DNA of 64,000 bases from the NCBI RefSeq assembly GCF_001613245.1, contig NZ_BDBZ01000002.1:1-64000 (forward strand). Direction: 5' to 3'. The DNA comes from Nocardia speluncae NBRC 108251. Lineage in GTDB: Bacteria > Actinomycetota > Actinomycetes > Mycobacteriales > Mycobacteriaceae. Made by a program: the position numbers and the translations under genes. Positions 11,266 through 19,876 of the stretch are shown piece after piece. Each line of letters begins with the position of its first letter. Position 1 is the first letter of the stretch. Under the pieces are notes generated by a model that was not told where the DNA came from, ran no database searches, and saw only the letters and a program-made list of their open reading frames with translations.

Positions 11266-12672
11266 GTGTCGAACAGTCGTATCCCCTTGCGTTCGTATAT
11301 CCCCGCCGAGGACATGCTGGCCCGCGGCCGCGCGGTCCGCGACCGGGTATCGCGGACCGCACGCGACCGCGCGATCCGTACCGAGGGGCGACCGTCGATC
11401 GTCGAATTCGTCGAAGCCACCGACAAGGGCCGGCTCGAGCATCTGGTCCCGCTGCGGATCGGCCGGATGATGGCGTCGCCGTTCGCGTTCTACCGGGGAG
11501 CGGCCGGTCTGATGGCCCTCGATCTGGCGGGCAGCCCGGATACCGGATTCCACGCCCAGCTCTGCGGTGACGCACACGCGGGCAACTTCGGCCTGTACGG
11601 CACCTCGCGTAGCGAAATCGTCATGGATATCAATGATTTCGACGAAACCGTGCCCGGCCCGTGGGAATGGGACCTGGAGCGGCTGGCGGCCAGCCTGGTC
11701 CTCGCCGGGCGGGTCGGCGGCGCGGACGAGGACGAATGCCGGACCGCCGCGGCCGATGCCGCACGCAGCTACCGGCGCACGGCCGCAGCGCTGGCGCAGC
11801 GACCGTTCCTGACGTCGTGGTCGGCATTGGCCGACGAATCGATACTGGATCGCGTCGAAGCCGACGATCTGCTCGATAATTTCAAGAAGGCCGCCAAGAA
11901 AGCACGTAAAAACAACAGCGAGAAGGTCGTCCGCAAGTGGACCCATATCGACGACCACGAAACGGGCATCGAAAGTCATCGTTTCGTCAGCGATCCCCCG
12001 ATCCTCACCACTGTGGCGCAGGAGGTGGAGGACGCGGCCATCGATGCGCTGGAACGCTACGGGTCGAGCCTGCGCGAATCCCGGCAGGGACTGCTGGGGC
12101 GGTTCGCGGTCGCCGATATCGCGTTCCGGATCGTCGGTACCGGCAGCGTCGGGCTGCACAGCTATGTCGCTCTGCTGCACGGGAATGCGGGTGAGGTGCT
12201 GGTACTACAGCTCAAACAAGCGGCACCCTCGGCCCTGGCACCCGTACTCGGGATCGCCGCACCGAAACACGAAGGTGAGCGAATCGTCCAGGGCGCCAGG
12301 TTGGTTCAGACCGAAACCGATATCCTTCTCGGCTGGACCACCATGGCAGTTCCACAACCCGGCGGCGGCAGCCGGGAGCTGCCGTTCATCGTCCGTCAGT
12401 TCCGCAATCTCAAGGGCGGCATAGCGCCGGAGGAACTCGAACCACACGATCTCGACGATTACGGCCGACTCGCCGGTGCCCTGCTGGCGCGGGCCCACGC
12501 ACGCTCGCTCGATCCTCGGTTGATCAGCGGCTATCTCGGCGACGACGCCGACTTCGACGGGGCCGTGGCCGATTTCGCGGTGCGCTACGCCGATCGTACG
12601 GAAGCCGATCACGATGAACTCGTCACCGCGGTTCGGGCCGGGAAACTTCCGGCAGAGGAGCCGGACCGGTAG
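11266..12672 (+). CDS. DUF2252 family protein (kinase-like fold)
   Basis: A 468-aa uncharacterised protein of the DUF2252 family, common in actinobacteria. It has an aminoglycoside-phosphotransferase-like core: CGDAHAGNFG resembles the HGDLHxGN catalytic loop, and DINDFDE followed by WDLERLAAS resembles the metal-binding loop, so a small-molecule or protein kinase activity is plausible (inference). The basic patch KKARKNNSEKVVRKW lies near residue 210. GTG 11266 is chosen from the leaderless promoter. Its substrate is unknown, and its neighbours give no pathway context. Confidence 0.85.
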   Translation: MSNSRIPLRSYIPAEDMLARGRAVRDRVSRTARDRAIRTEGRPSIVEFVEATDKGRLEHLVPLRIGRMMASPFAFYRGAAGLMALDLAGSPDTGFHAQLCGDAHAGNFGLYGTSRSEIVMDINDFDETVPGPWEWDLERLAASLVLAGRVGGADEDECRTAAADAARSYRRTAAALAQRPFLTSWSALADESILDRVEADDLLDNFKKAAKKARKNNSEKVVRKWTHIDDHETGIESHRFVSDPPILTTVAQEVEDAAIDALERYGSSLRESRQGLLGRFAVADIAFRIVGTGSVGLHSYVALLHGNAGEVLVLQLKQAAPSALAPVLGIAAPKHEGERIVQGARLVQTETDILLGWTTMAVPQPGGGSRELPFIVRQFRNLKGGIAPEELEPHDLDDYGRLAGALLARAHARSLDPRLISGYLGDDADFDGAVADFAVRYADRTEADHDELVTAVRAGKLPAEEPDR

Positions 12673-12736
12673 TTTCGAGAGGTGCGCCGCGCTCGGCGCC
12701 GCAGGAGTCTCGGTTCGGACGCGAAGGGCGGTCACC

Positions 12737-13627
12737 ATGCTCGTGCAGGTTCAGGACAGCACCGACAGCTTTGCCGAGCGGTCCCTCATCGATTGGCTCA
12801 GTGGTTGGGGAACGGTCGACAGTCCGCACGGAGTCGCCACGGTCAACTGCGACCTCCTGTACGACGGGGCCACCTACCATTTCGACGCCGTGGTGTGGAC
12901 GCCCACGAGCTGCGTTGTCATCGATGTGGCCGGTCTGCGCAGTGATCGCGGTGGCACCTTGCATGTTCCGCTCACCGGTAGGTCGACGCTCGACGGAGTA
13001 CGGGCCCAACTGGAGGCCGCCGACGACCGCTCGCTGCTGGAACGTTCCCGCGAGCACACCTTCGCGATGCAGAGCTGGCTGGCCGCGCGTGGGCTGGGGC
13101 AGCGCGTGGTCCACGGTGTCGCCCTGATCGTGCCGTTCCAGCGGGTCCCGCTACAGATCGATCAGAAGGTGCAAGACCCCAGTTTCGATGTGATCGTCGC
13201 CGACGACGCCGAACAACTCCGTCACTACTTCGGCGTCCTCGCCGAACGGGAGTCGCATCGCTGGACTGCCAACGATGTGGCCACTGCCTTCCGCGGTCTG
13301 GGCATTCTGGCGTACTTGCCGGCTCCCCAGCTATTGATCGAGGAAGGCTTTCTGGGCCCGGTCGACGTCACGCTGTGGCACGGCAGCCCCGCCCAGGCCG
13401 AAGCCGAACAATATGCCGAGGACCTCGCCGAGCTCGAACGCACGGCCGGTGGGCGGCGGTTCCGAACACCCTGGTACAGCCCGTGGCAGCTGTACCCCCG
13501 CGAAGCGGGCGATATCGATTTCGGGCGGGCGTTGATGCGCGCGATATATGCGCTCGGCATATTCGTCGCCGTCGCCTGGGTCCTGTGGTTCGTGATTACG
13601 GCCTTCGTGACCTACGGTCCCGGCTGA
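12737..13627 (+). CDS. NERD-like protein with C-terminal membrane anchor
   Basis: A 296-aa protein. The N-terminal ~115 residues resemble a nuclease-related (NERD) domain: an opening SFAERSLIDWLSGWG, then DLLYDGATYHFDAVVWT and VVIDVAG, where the Asp and the hydrophobic strand match the usual D-x-V-x-x core. The middle is unassigned. One transmembrane helix (about 268-290) lies at the C terminus, so the domain is probably cytosolic and tail-anchored. ATG 12737 has GAAGGG about 8 nt upstream. It sits 64 nt after the DUF2252 gene on the same strand. Confidence 0.6.
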   Translation: MLVQVQDSTDSFAERSLIDWLSGWGTVDSPHGVATVNCDLLYDGATYHFDAVVWTPTSCVVIDVAGLRSDRGGTLHVPLTGRSTLDGVRAQLEAADDRSLLERSREHTFAMQSWLAARGLGQRVVHGVALIVPFQRVPLQIDQKVQDPSFDVIVADDAEQLRHYFGVLAERESHRWTANDVATAFRGLGILAYLPAPQLLIEEGFLGPVDVTLWHGSPAQAEAEQYAEDLAELERTAGGRRFRTPWYSPWQLYPREAGDIDFGRALMRAIYALGIFVAVAWVLWFVITAFVTYGPG

Positions 13628-13701
13628 GGCGGGGCTGCCCTGCATCGTTTTCGCCGAGCCGCCGCCACATAGTGGATTACCCCGTCACCGCCTGCGGTGG
13701 A

Positions 13702-13707
13702 TAGGGT
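13702..13707 (+). promoter_or_regulatory. -10 box TAGGGT, leaderless start
   Basis: TAGGGT ends 6 nt before GTG 13714, with no ribosome site. Confidence 0.5.
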
Positions 13708-13713
13708 CGGCTC

Positions 13714-14481
13714 GTGAGCACCGCACCCGGCGCGCCGAACTCGTGTCCCGCGGACCGGCCTGCCGGAGAAGATCTCTGCCGGGCCGAGGACCGCCCGGAT
13801 CCACCGGCACACCTCTCCCCGGTCCAGGGGAAACGACCGGCGGCTCCGCCTCCGGTCGCCGCCTCGATCCCGCAGACCGCCGGAGCAGCAACCACCGGCG
13901 TGGTCGCGGCGAGCGCGGGCATGGCGGCAGCGGCGTTACCGTGGTCGTTCCCGCCCGGCGGCGGGGCCACCACCTTCGATCTGGCGGTCGGGGCGCGCGT
14001 GGACCCACGGCTGGATCCGCGGCCCTGGGTGGCCGAGGTCCTCGCCCTGGCGACCAATACCGGAGTCGTACTCGCCTTGCTCTGCGGCAGCGCGGCGTGG
14101 TTTGCCTGGCAACGCCGGTGGTGGGAGACGGCAACCGTCGTCCTGGCGCCGGAGCTGGCGGTGGCTGTCAACACCTGGGCGTTGAAACCCTGGTGGGGGC
14201 GGCCGTTGCACGACTATCTCGCGTATCCGAGCGGGCATACCGTGCATCTCGTATCGGTGATCACGGCATTGGTCCTGCTGCTGCGCTCGACGCGGGCACG
14301 GGCGGTGATCGTCGCGCTAGCCACGGCCGGCTGGTGTGCGGGCGCGGCAGGCATGATCGCGCTCGATTACCACCACGCCACCGATATCGTCGGCGGGGCC
14401 GCTGCGGGGATCTCGCTGACCATCGCCCTCTATTGGGTATCGGTCTGGATCCGCCGGACTTTCGGGCCGCGGCCGCGCTGA
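13714..14481 (+). CDS. PAP2-family phosphatase
   Basis: A 255-aa integral membrane protein of the PAP2 (type 2 phosphatidic acid phosphatase) superfamily. The active-site motifs appear in order: LKPWWGRP (first), YPSGHTVH (second) and DYHHATD (third). The third motif lacks the usual leading Ser-Arg, so catalysis may differ. Residues 1-45 are proline-rich and probably cytosolic; about five hydrophobic segments follow. The substrate could be an undecaprenyl or lipid phosphate. The start is set by the leaderless promoter. It runs convergent to the acyl-CoA dehydrogenase. Confidence 0.85.
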   Translation: MSTAPGAPNSCPADRPAGEDLCRAEDRPDPPAHLSPVQGKRPAAPPPVAASIPQTAGAATTGVVAASAGMAAAALPWSFPPGGGATTFDLAVGARVDPRLDPRPWVAEVLALATNTGVVLALLCGSAAWFAWQRRWWETATVVLAPELAVAVNTWALKPWWGRPLHDYLAYPSGHTVHLVSVITALVLLLRSTRARAVIVALATAGWCAGAAGMIALDYHHATDIVGGAAAGISLTIALYWVSVWIRRTFGPRPR

Positions 14482-14609
14482 CATCAGTGGCCGGGGCAAA
14501 TGTCGCGCTCGGCTCACCCGCGACACGGCCACACCACTCCTCACCGGCTGCGCCAACGGGTCCGGGACGCGGTACAGACCGAGTCCCGGGGTGCCCGTGC
14601 GGCGGCCCG

Positions 14610-16541
14610 CTACTTTCGTTCGTAGACGCTGGCGTCGTCCAGCATGGCGGCGTCCAGCATCGATTCCGGCACACCGAGCGCCTCCACAAGAGTGAGGGCA
14701 TCCGGACGGAGGCGGTCGACCAGCTCGTTCACCCCGCGCCGGACGGCCTTCGCCCGTTCCACCGAGATGAATCGGTGGATGATGAACCAGGCCGAGTTCT
14801 CCTCCAGCACGGAGTACACGTACAGATCGCACATGGTTTCGGCGAGCGCCCGAGCCGTATCGTCCTCGATATCGGCGATTCCCTCGATGAACGCCTCGAG
14901 TACCAGCCGATCTATATGGGCGGATCCGGCGGACAGGATATGGTCCTGCGCATTGTTGAACGCCTCGAAGGGCCCGGTCTCCTCGGCACGGGCGCGCAGC
15001 CGGTGGGCGGCGGTGCGGGTGAGGTAGTCCTCGCGGTCGGCGAACAGCTGCAGCTGGGTGGCGCGTTTGCCGAGATCGCCCTCGTCGACGGTTTCGCCGC
15101 TGCGGTCGCGCAGGGTCTGGATCAGCTGGCGCACGCCGGAGCGTTTGCGCACCACATCACCGGCCATGGTCGCCGCGAAGCGGACCCAGCCGAGGGCGTC
15201 CAGGTCGCGCACCTCATCGGCGTAAGCGGTGAGGATCTCCTTGGCGACCAGCTGGGTGAGCACCACATTGTCACCCTCGAACGTGGTGAACACATCGGTA
15301 TCGGCCTTCAATGTGACCAGGCGGTTCTCGGTGAGATAACCGGCACCGCCGCACGCTTCCCGGCATTCCTGGATGGCACGGGTCGCATGCCGGGTCTGCG
15401 CCACCTTCAGGCCCGCCGCGCGTTTCTCGAGCGCGCGCTGCGAATGCGGGTCGAGATCCTGGCCGGTCTGCACCAGATGCATCCGGCGGACCAGGTCGTT
15501 CTGCGCGAAGGCCAGCGCGTAGGAGCGGGCCAGCAGCGGTAGCAGCCTGCGCTGATGCATCCGATAGTCCAGCAGCAGGGTTTCCCCGCCGTCGTCGGGG
15601 TTGCCGAACTGGCGACGCTTCAATGCGTAGCGCAGCGCGATACTCAAGGCCACCCGGGCCCCGGCGGCCGCGGCGCCGCCGACACTCACCCGCCCACGCA
15701 CCAGGGTGCCGAGGGTGGTGAAGAAACGCCGGCTCGGGTTGTCGATATCCGAGCTGTAGGTGCCATCGGGGGCGACGTCGCCGTAGCGGTTGAGCAGATT
15801 TTCCCGCGGCACCCGCACCTGGTCGAAAACGATCCGTCCGTTGTCCACGCCCGCGAGGCCACCTTTGCGGCCGCAGTCGGAGGTGGTGACGCCGGGCAGA
15901 TCATTGCCCTCCTCGTCCCGGATCGGGACCAGCAGGCAGTGCACTCCGTGTTCGCCCGCCGGTGTCCGCAACTGCGCGAACACCGCTGCCATCCGGGCGT
16001 GCTCGGCGGCGCCGCCGATATAGTCCTTACGCGCCGAAGGCGTGGGGGTATGGATCACGAACTCTTCGGTGTCCGGATCGTAGGTGGCGGTGGTCTCCAG
16101 ATTCGCGACATCGCTGCCGTGCCCGGATTCGGTCATCGCGAAACAGCCGAGCAGGTCCAGCGTGATCAGCCGCCGGATGTATTCGGTATGCCGTTCGGTG
16201 CCCAGGTTCTCGACGGCGCCGCCGAACAGGCCCCACTGCACACCGGACTTCACCCAGAGCGAGAGGTCGGCATAGGCGAGCATCTCCAATCCGACTACGG
16301 CGGCGCCGGGCTCACCGGTGCCCCCGTGCTCGCGCCGGAACCCGCGATCGGCGAGACCGAGTTTCGCGATCTCGCGCATCTGGTCCAGTACCCGGGCGCG
16401 GGCGGCGGAGAGATCCAGGTCGGGATCACCGGCGAAACGCCCGTCCGCGAGCTGGGTGCGGGCCTCTTCCCGAACTTCGCTCCACGGCCCGTCCAGTGCC
16501 TGCCGTAACTGGTGTGCTGTCGCAGTGCTGCCGGTGCTCAT
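14610..16541 (-). CDS. Acyl-CoA dehydrogenase/oxidase family flavoenzyme
   Basis: A 643-aa member of the acyl-CoA oxidase/dehydrogenase superfamily, longer than a classic 380-aa FadE. The flavin segment CFAMTESGHGSDV, the central beta domain and the C-terminal helical domain with ECREACGGAGYLTENR and DVFTTFEGDNVVL are all recognisable; these C-terminal blocks are typical of acyl-CoA oxidases. It likely introduces the 2,3 double bond in beta-oxidation; whether it uses O2 or an electron-transfer flavoprotein cannot be told here. ATG 16541 is supported by a leaderless -10 box; the upstream open frame is not coding-like. Confidence 0.9.
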   Translation of the reverse strand: MSTGSTATAHQLRQALDGPWSEVREEARTQLADGRFAGDPDLDLSAARARVLDQMREIAKLGLADRGFRREHGGTGEPGAAVVGLEMLAYADLSLWVKSGVQWGLFGGAVENLGTERHTEYIRRLITLDLLGCFAMTESGHGSDVANLETTATYDPDTEEFVIHTPTPSARKDYIGGAAEHARMAAVFAQLRTPAGEHGVHCLLVPIRDEEGNDLPGVTTSDCGRKGGLAGVDNGRIVFDQVRVPRENLLNRYGDVAPDGTYSSDIDNPSRRFFTTLGTLVRGRVSVGGAAAAGARVALSIALRYALKRRQFGNPDDGGETLLLDYRMHQRRLLPLLARSYALAFAQNDLVRRMHLVQTGQDLDPHSQRALEKRAAGLKVAQTRHATRAIQECREACGGAGYLTENRLVTLKADTDVFTTFEGDNVVLTQLVAKEILTAYADEVRDLDALGWVRFAATMAGDVVRKRSGVRQLIQTLRDRSGETVDEGDLGKRATQLQLFADREDYLTRTAAHRLRARAEETGPFEAFNNAQDHILSAGSAHIDRLVLEAFIEGIADIEDDTARALAETMCDLYVYSVLEENSAWFIIHRFISVERAKAVRRGVNELVDRLRPDALTLVEALGVPESMLDAAMLDDASVYERK

Positions 16542-16548
16542 GCCCTCG

Positions 16549-16554
16549 ACCCTA
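16549..16554 (-). promoter_or_regulatory. -10 box TAGGGT (minus strand), leaderless start
   Basis: On the minus strand TAGGGT ends 7 nt before ATG 16541; the only purine run is too close to the start to be a ribosome site. Confidence 0.5.
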
Positions 16555-16876
16555 GTGGCCGCGGCGGGGCGAAGCCCGGCGACAAACCGCACACGATCGC
16601 GGTGTCGCCCGGCGTACATGGTCGCGGTGTGAGTGGGTACGCCCGATGCACAGGGTGAGGCCGGCGGCAGTCCGCACCGCGGCCGAAGCCCTCCGCCGGA
16701 CGTCTCGGCGCGGAGTGCGTAACGCGGGCGCGGCGGCGGCCGACGCACACGTGAGACCTCGCCCAACTGGGCAAACGCGTCTCTTTTTCCATTCCAAACC
16801 TGAAATAAACCGGTACGTAACGAAGATCACATTCATCCGACCTATTTTCCGGTGGATAAGAGCCCCCTTCGGCCAG

Positions 16877-16882
16877 TACCTT
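16877..16882 (+). promoter_or_regulatory. -10 box TACCTT, leaderless start
   Basis: TACCTT ends 7 nt before ATG 16890, with no ribosome site. Confidence 0.5.
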
Positions 16883-16889
16883 CGCGGCT

Positions 16890-18986
16890 ATGGCTGCGCA
16901 AGGAATCTCGGAAGGAGCGACCTCCACACCACAGATCTCTCCGGACCCGTCGGGTTATGCCGAACATCGGCGTACACCCCTGCGTTTGCCTGTGATCACC
17001 GGTGCCATCAAGAAACTGGTCGCCGACCGCCCCGCCACCGCCGATACGATCGTCTCCGCACCCGCTCCGCTGCAACCGATCGATCTCACCGACGACGCCA
17101 CCGTGGCGGAGGTGATGGATCTGGCGATCCGGATGGGCGAAGTGGTGCTGGCTTCGGGCTCCGCCGTCACCGACACCGAGACCACGGTGCGCTTCATCGT
17201 CGCCACCTACGGTCTGTCGGAGTGCGATGTCGAGGTCACCTACAACGCCATCCGCATCTCGGTGCATCGCGGCCGGCGGCTGCCCCCGGTCAGTTCCATG
17301 CGGGTGGTGCAGTACCGCTCCCTGGACTTCACCCGGCTGGCCGCGGTGGACCGGCTCACCCGCCGGATCCGTCGCGAGATCGTGCCGCCGCACGAGGCAC
17401 GCGCCGCCCTGGACGCCATCACCTCGGCGCCGCACCCCTACAAACGGTGGACCGCCACGTTCGGCTGGTCGCTGATGGCCGCGGCGATCTCCCTGCTGCT
17501 CGGCGGCGGAATCCTCGTCGTCCTGCTGAGCTTCATCACCACCGCCTTGATCGACCGGACCAATCGGGCACTCAACCGGTACGGGCTGCCGTTCTTCTTC
17601 CAGCATCTGGTGGGCGGCGCCATCGCCGCCACACCGGCGGTGGTACTGGCCGCCGTCGCCGAACCGCTGGGTATCTCGGTGAACCCGACGCTGATCATCG
17701 CAGCCGGGATCACGGTACTGCTCAGTGGGCTGAGCCTGGTGGGCTCGGTACAGGACGCGATCACCGGAGCACCGATCACCGCGGGCGCGCGGATGCTCGA
17801 ACTGCTCATGATGACGGGCGGCATCATCGCCGGTATCGCGCTCACCCTCCGGGTGGGCGAGATGTTCGACGCGACGGTTCCCCTGGAACTCGGCGCCGGC
17901 CACGGGCTGACGAACCTGCCTGTCCAGGTCTTGGCGGGAGCCACCGCGGCACTGGCGTTCTGCCTCGCCTGCTACGCGGAGAAAAGGGCACTCGCCGCGG
18001 CCGCCGGGGGCGGCGCCATGGGCACCATCTGCTACCTGCTGGTGATGGCGGCCGGATTCGGGCCGGTGCTGGCCGCCGGTGCCGCGGCCGTAGTGATCGG
18101 CATGGCCGGTGGTCTGCTCGCCCGGCGGGCACTGACGCCGCCGCTGGTCGTAGCGCTCGCCGGTATCACCCCACTGCTGCCCGGCCTCAGCATCTACCGC
18201 GGCCTGTACGGCATGCTCAACGACGAGATCACCCGCGGCGCGGACCAGCTGCTGGCCGCGTTCGGCATCGGCTGCGCACTGGCCGGCGGGGTGACCCTGG
18301 GTGAATGGTTCGACCGGACCGTGCGCCGCCCGCCGATCCTGCGCAAGTTCGGCGCCCTGCGCCGCCCGGTGGTCACGCGCAAGCGGCTGCCGTCGGTGAA
18401 CCTGGCCAAACGCCTGTACTCGGTGAACCTGGGCAAGCGGCGGGCCGCGGCGCTGGGCCGCACGCACAGCCCGGTGCTGGGCGCCGCGCCCGCCGCGGTG
18501 ATGGCGTCACCGGATATGCCGCTGGGGTTTCCGATCGCCGGACAACTACCACAGGCACCCATCCCGGTGGCACCGCAGGCCCCGCGGCCCGCGACGCCAC
18601 ACGCCCCACGGCCCACCGCCCCACAGCTGCCGGTACCGTCCGCCCGCGGGCGAGCCACGGTTTCCGGTGTGGATTACAGCGTCTGGACCCACGACCTGGA
18701 TCCGGCACCGTTGAGTTCGGTCGTATCGGCACAGCAGGTGGACCTGGCCGGCACCTCGGCAGCGTCGCCGGAGACGCGCGAGATGCCGGTGCTGCCCGCA
18801 GACCTGCTGGCCCTGCCCACCGCCGCACTGGGCATCGCCGAGGACATGCTGCCCACCGCGGCGATACCGTTCGCGCCGCCGGAGCCGGTCGGCGTCGGCT
18901 CCCCGGCCGAGCCGGTGAGTGCAGGCGAATCCGTCCTGGCGCGGACAGTGCCGCTACCGGCGTCCCGGCGTTCCGACGCCGGCTGA
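16890..18986 (+). CDS. thrE: Threonine/serine exporter ThrE
   Basis: A 698-aa export protein of the ThrE family. Residues ~60-190 form the conserved cytosolic domain (DLAIRMGEVVLASGSAVTDT), which contains a protease-like fold in this family. Residues ~190-480 hold about ten transmembrane helices. The C-terminal ~210 residues are a proline/alanine-rich disordered tail with no domain I recognise, longer than in the Corynebacterium protein. It should export L-threonine and L-serine using the proton gradient. A strong hairpin (19036-19070) after the stop probably ends the transcript. Confidence 0.93.
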   Translation: MAAQGISEGATSTPQISPDPSGYAEHRRTPLRLPVITGAIKKLVADRPATADTIVSAPAPLQPIDLTDDATVAEVMDLAIRMGEVVLASGSAVTDTETTVRFIVATYGLSECDVEVTYNAIRISVHRGRRLPPVSSMRVVQYRSLDFTRLAAVDRLTRRIRREIVPPHEARAALDAITSAPHPYKRWTATFGWSLMAAAISLLLGGGILVVLLSFITTALIDRTNRALNRYGLPFFFQHLVGGAIAATPAVVLAAVAEPLGISVNPTLIIAAGITVLLSGLSLVGSVQDAITGAPITAGARMLELLMMTGGIIAGIALTLRVGEMFDATVPLELGAGHGLTNLPVQVLAGATAALAFCLACYAEKRALAAAAGGGAMGTICYLLVMAAGFGPVLAAGAAAVVIGMAGGLLARRALTPPLVVALAGITPLLPGLSIYRGLYGMLNDEITRGADQLLAAFGIGCALAGGVTLGEWFDRTVRRPPILRKFGALRRPVVTRKRLPSVNLAKRLYSVNLGKRRAAALGRTHSPVLGAAPAAVMASPDMPLGFPIAGQLPQAPIPVAPQAPRPATPHAPRPTAPQLPVPSARGRATVSGVDYSVWTHDLDPAPLSSVVSAQQVDLAGTSAASPETREMPVLPADLLALPTAALGIAEDMLPTAAIPFAPPEPVGVGSPAEPVSAGESVLARTVPLPASRRSDAG

Positions 18987-19035
18987 CGGACCCGCACAGG
19001 TGGTGTCCGCCCGGTATCGTCGGGTTGCCGGCTGT

Positions 19036-19070
19036 CGGCGCCGGCGTGGTGAAATACCACGCCGGCGCCG
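19036..19070 (+). terminator. Terminator-like hairpin after thrE
   Basis: A perfect 15-bp stem (arm CGGCGCCGGCGTGGT) with loop GAAAT, 49 nt after the thrE stop and before the heme oxygenase gene. No T tract. Confidence 0.65.
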
Positions 19071-19123
19071 GCCGCGTGTTGGTGCGGCGAATGGCCGCCG
19101 TCTTCGCAGGAAGGGTTTGTTGT

Positions 19124-19807
19124 ATGCCGGAGACCACCGAGACCGCCGAACCGGCCGCCCCCTTCTCCACCCGGATCCGGGAGGCCACCGCGCGCGAACA
19201 CGAGGAAGCGGAGAATTCCACTTTCATCACCGATATGCTCGCCGGCGTCCTCGGCATCGATTCCTACCGGCGCTACACCGCGCAACTCTGGTTCATCTAC
19301 CGGGCGCTGGAGGAGCACAGCGCCGGCCTCGCCGACGACCCGGTGGCGGGCCCGTTCATCACACCGGAACTCGCGCGTACAGCGGAGCTGGAACGCGATC
19401 TGGCGCATCTGGCCGGGCCCGGCTGGCGCGAACAGCTGGACCCGCTACCCGCCACCACCGCCTACGCCGCGCGGATCGAGGAATGCGCCCGCACCTGGCC
19501 GGGCGGCTATATCGCGCATCACTACACGCGCTATCTGGGCGATCTGTCCGGCGGGCAGGTGATCCGCGGGCATGCCGAAAAGCTCTGGGATCTGCCGCAT
19601 CGCGGGGATGGCGTTCGGTTCTACGTTTTCGACGGCATCGGTAATCCGGCGGCGTTCAAACGGGAATACCGCGCCCTGCTCGACCGTATCGGCGCCGACG
19701 AACTCGAACAGCGCCGCATTCTGGACGAGGGTAAACGGGCGTTCGTACTGAATCGCGCGGTGTTCACCGAACTGGCCGGCGAGTTCGCGGCCAGGCGACC
19801 CGGCTGA
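19124..19807 (+). CDS. Biliverdin-producing heme oxygenase
   Basis: A 227-aa heme oxygenase of the HO-1/HmuO type. It cleaves heme to biliverdin, CO and ferrous iron. The proximal heme ligand is the His in TAREHEEAE, and the distal helix motif YLGDLSGGQVIRG is intact. ATG 19124 follows AGGAAGGG with good spacing. No heme transporter lies beside it. An iron source role fits the siderophore-interacting protein at the far end of the window, but no iron box is visible upstream. Confidence 0.95.
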   Translation: MPETTETAEPAAPFSTRIREATAREHEEAENSTFITDMLAGVLGIDSYRRYTAQLWFIYRALEEHSAGLADDPVAGPFITPELARTAELERDLAHLAGPGWREQLDPLPATTAYAARIEECARTWPGGYIAHHYTRYLGDLSGGQVIRGHAEKLWDLPHRGDGVRFYVFDGIGNPAAFKREYRALLDRIGADELEQRRILDEGKRAFVLNRAVFTELAGEFAARRPG

Positions 19808-19876
19808 ACACCGGCCGGTCGGCCCGCGGGTCTGATAAGTTTCCCGCCGGTAACTACCGTGAGCGAAGGGTGAACC

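Larger units (their letters stand above)
16542..16889. other. Divergent promoter region, AT-rich
   Basis: No gene is recognised. An unusually AT-rich patch (about 16780-16850) lies ahead of thrE, and both flanking genes have leaderless -10 boxes at the ends of the region. Confidence 0.5.

Noticed and set aside
11089..12180. A long minus-strand frame opposite the DUF2252 gene
   Set aside because: No recognisable domain, and the plus-strand product has conserved family motifs and a promoter.
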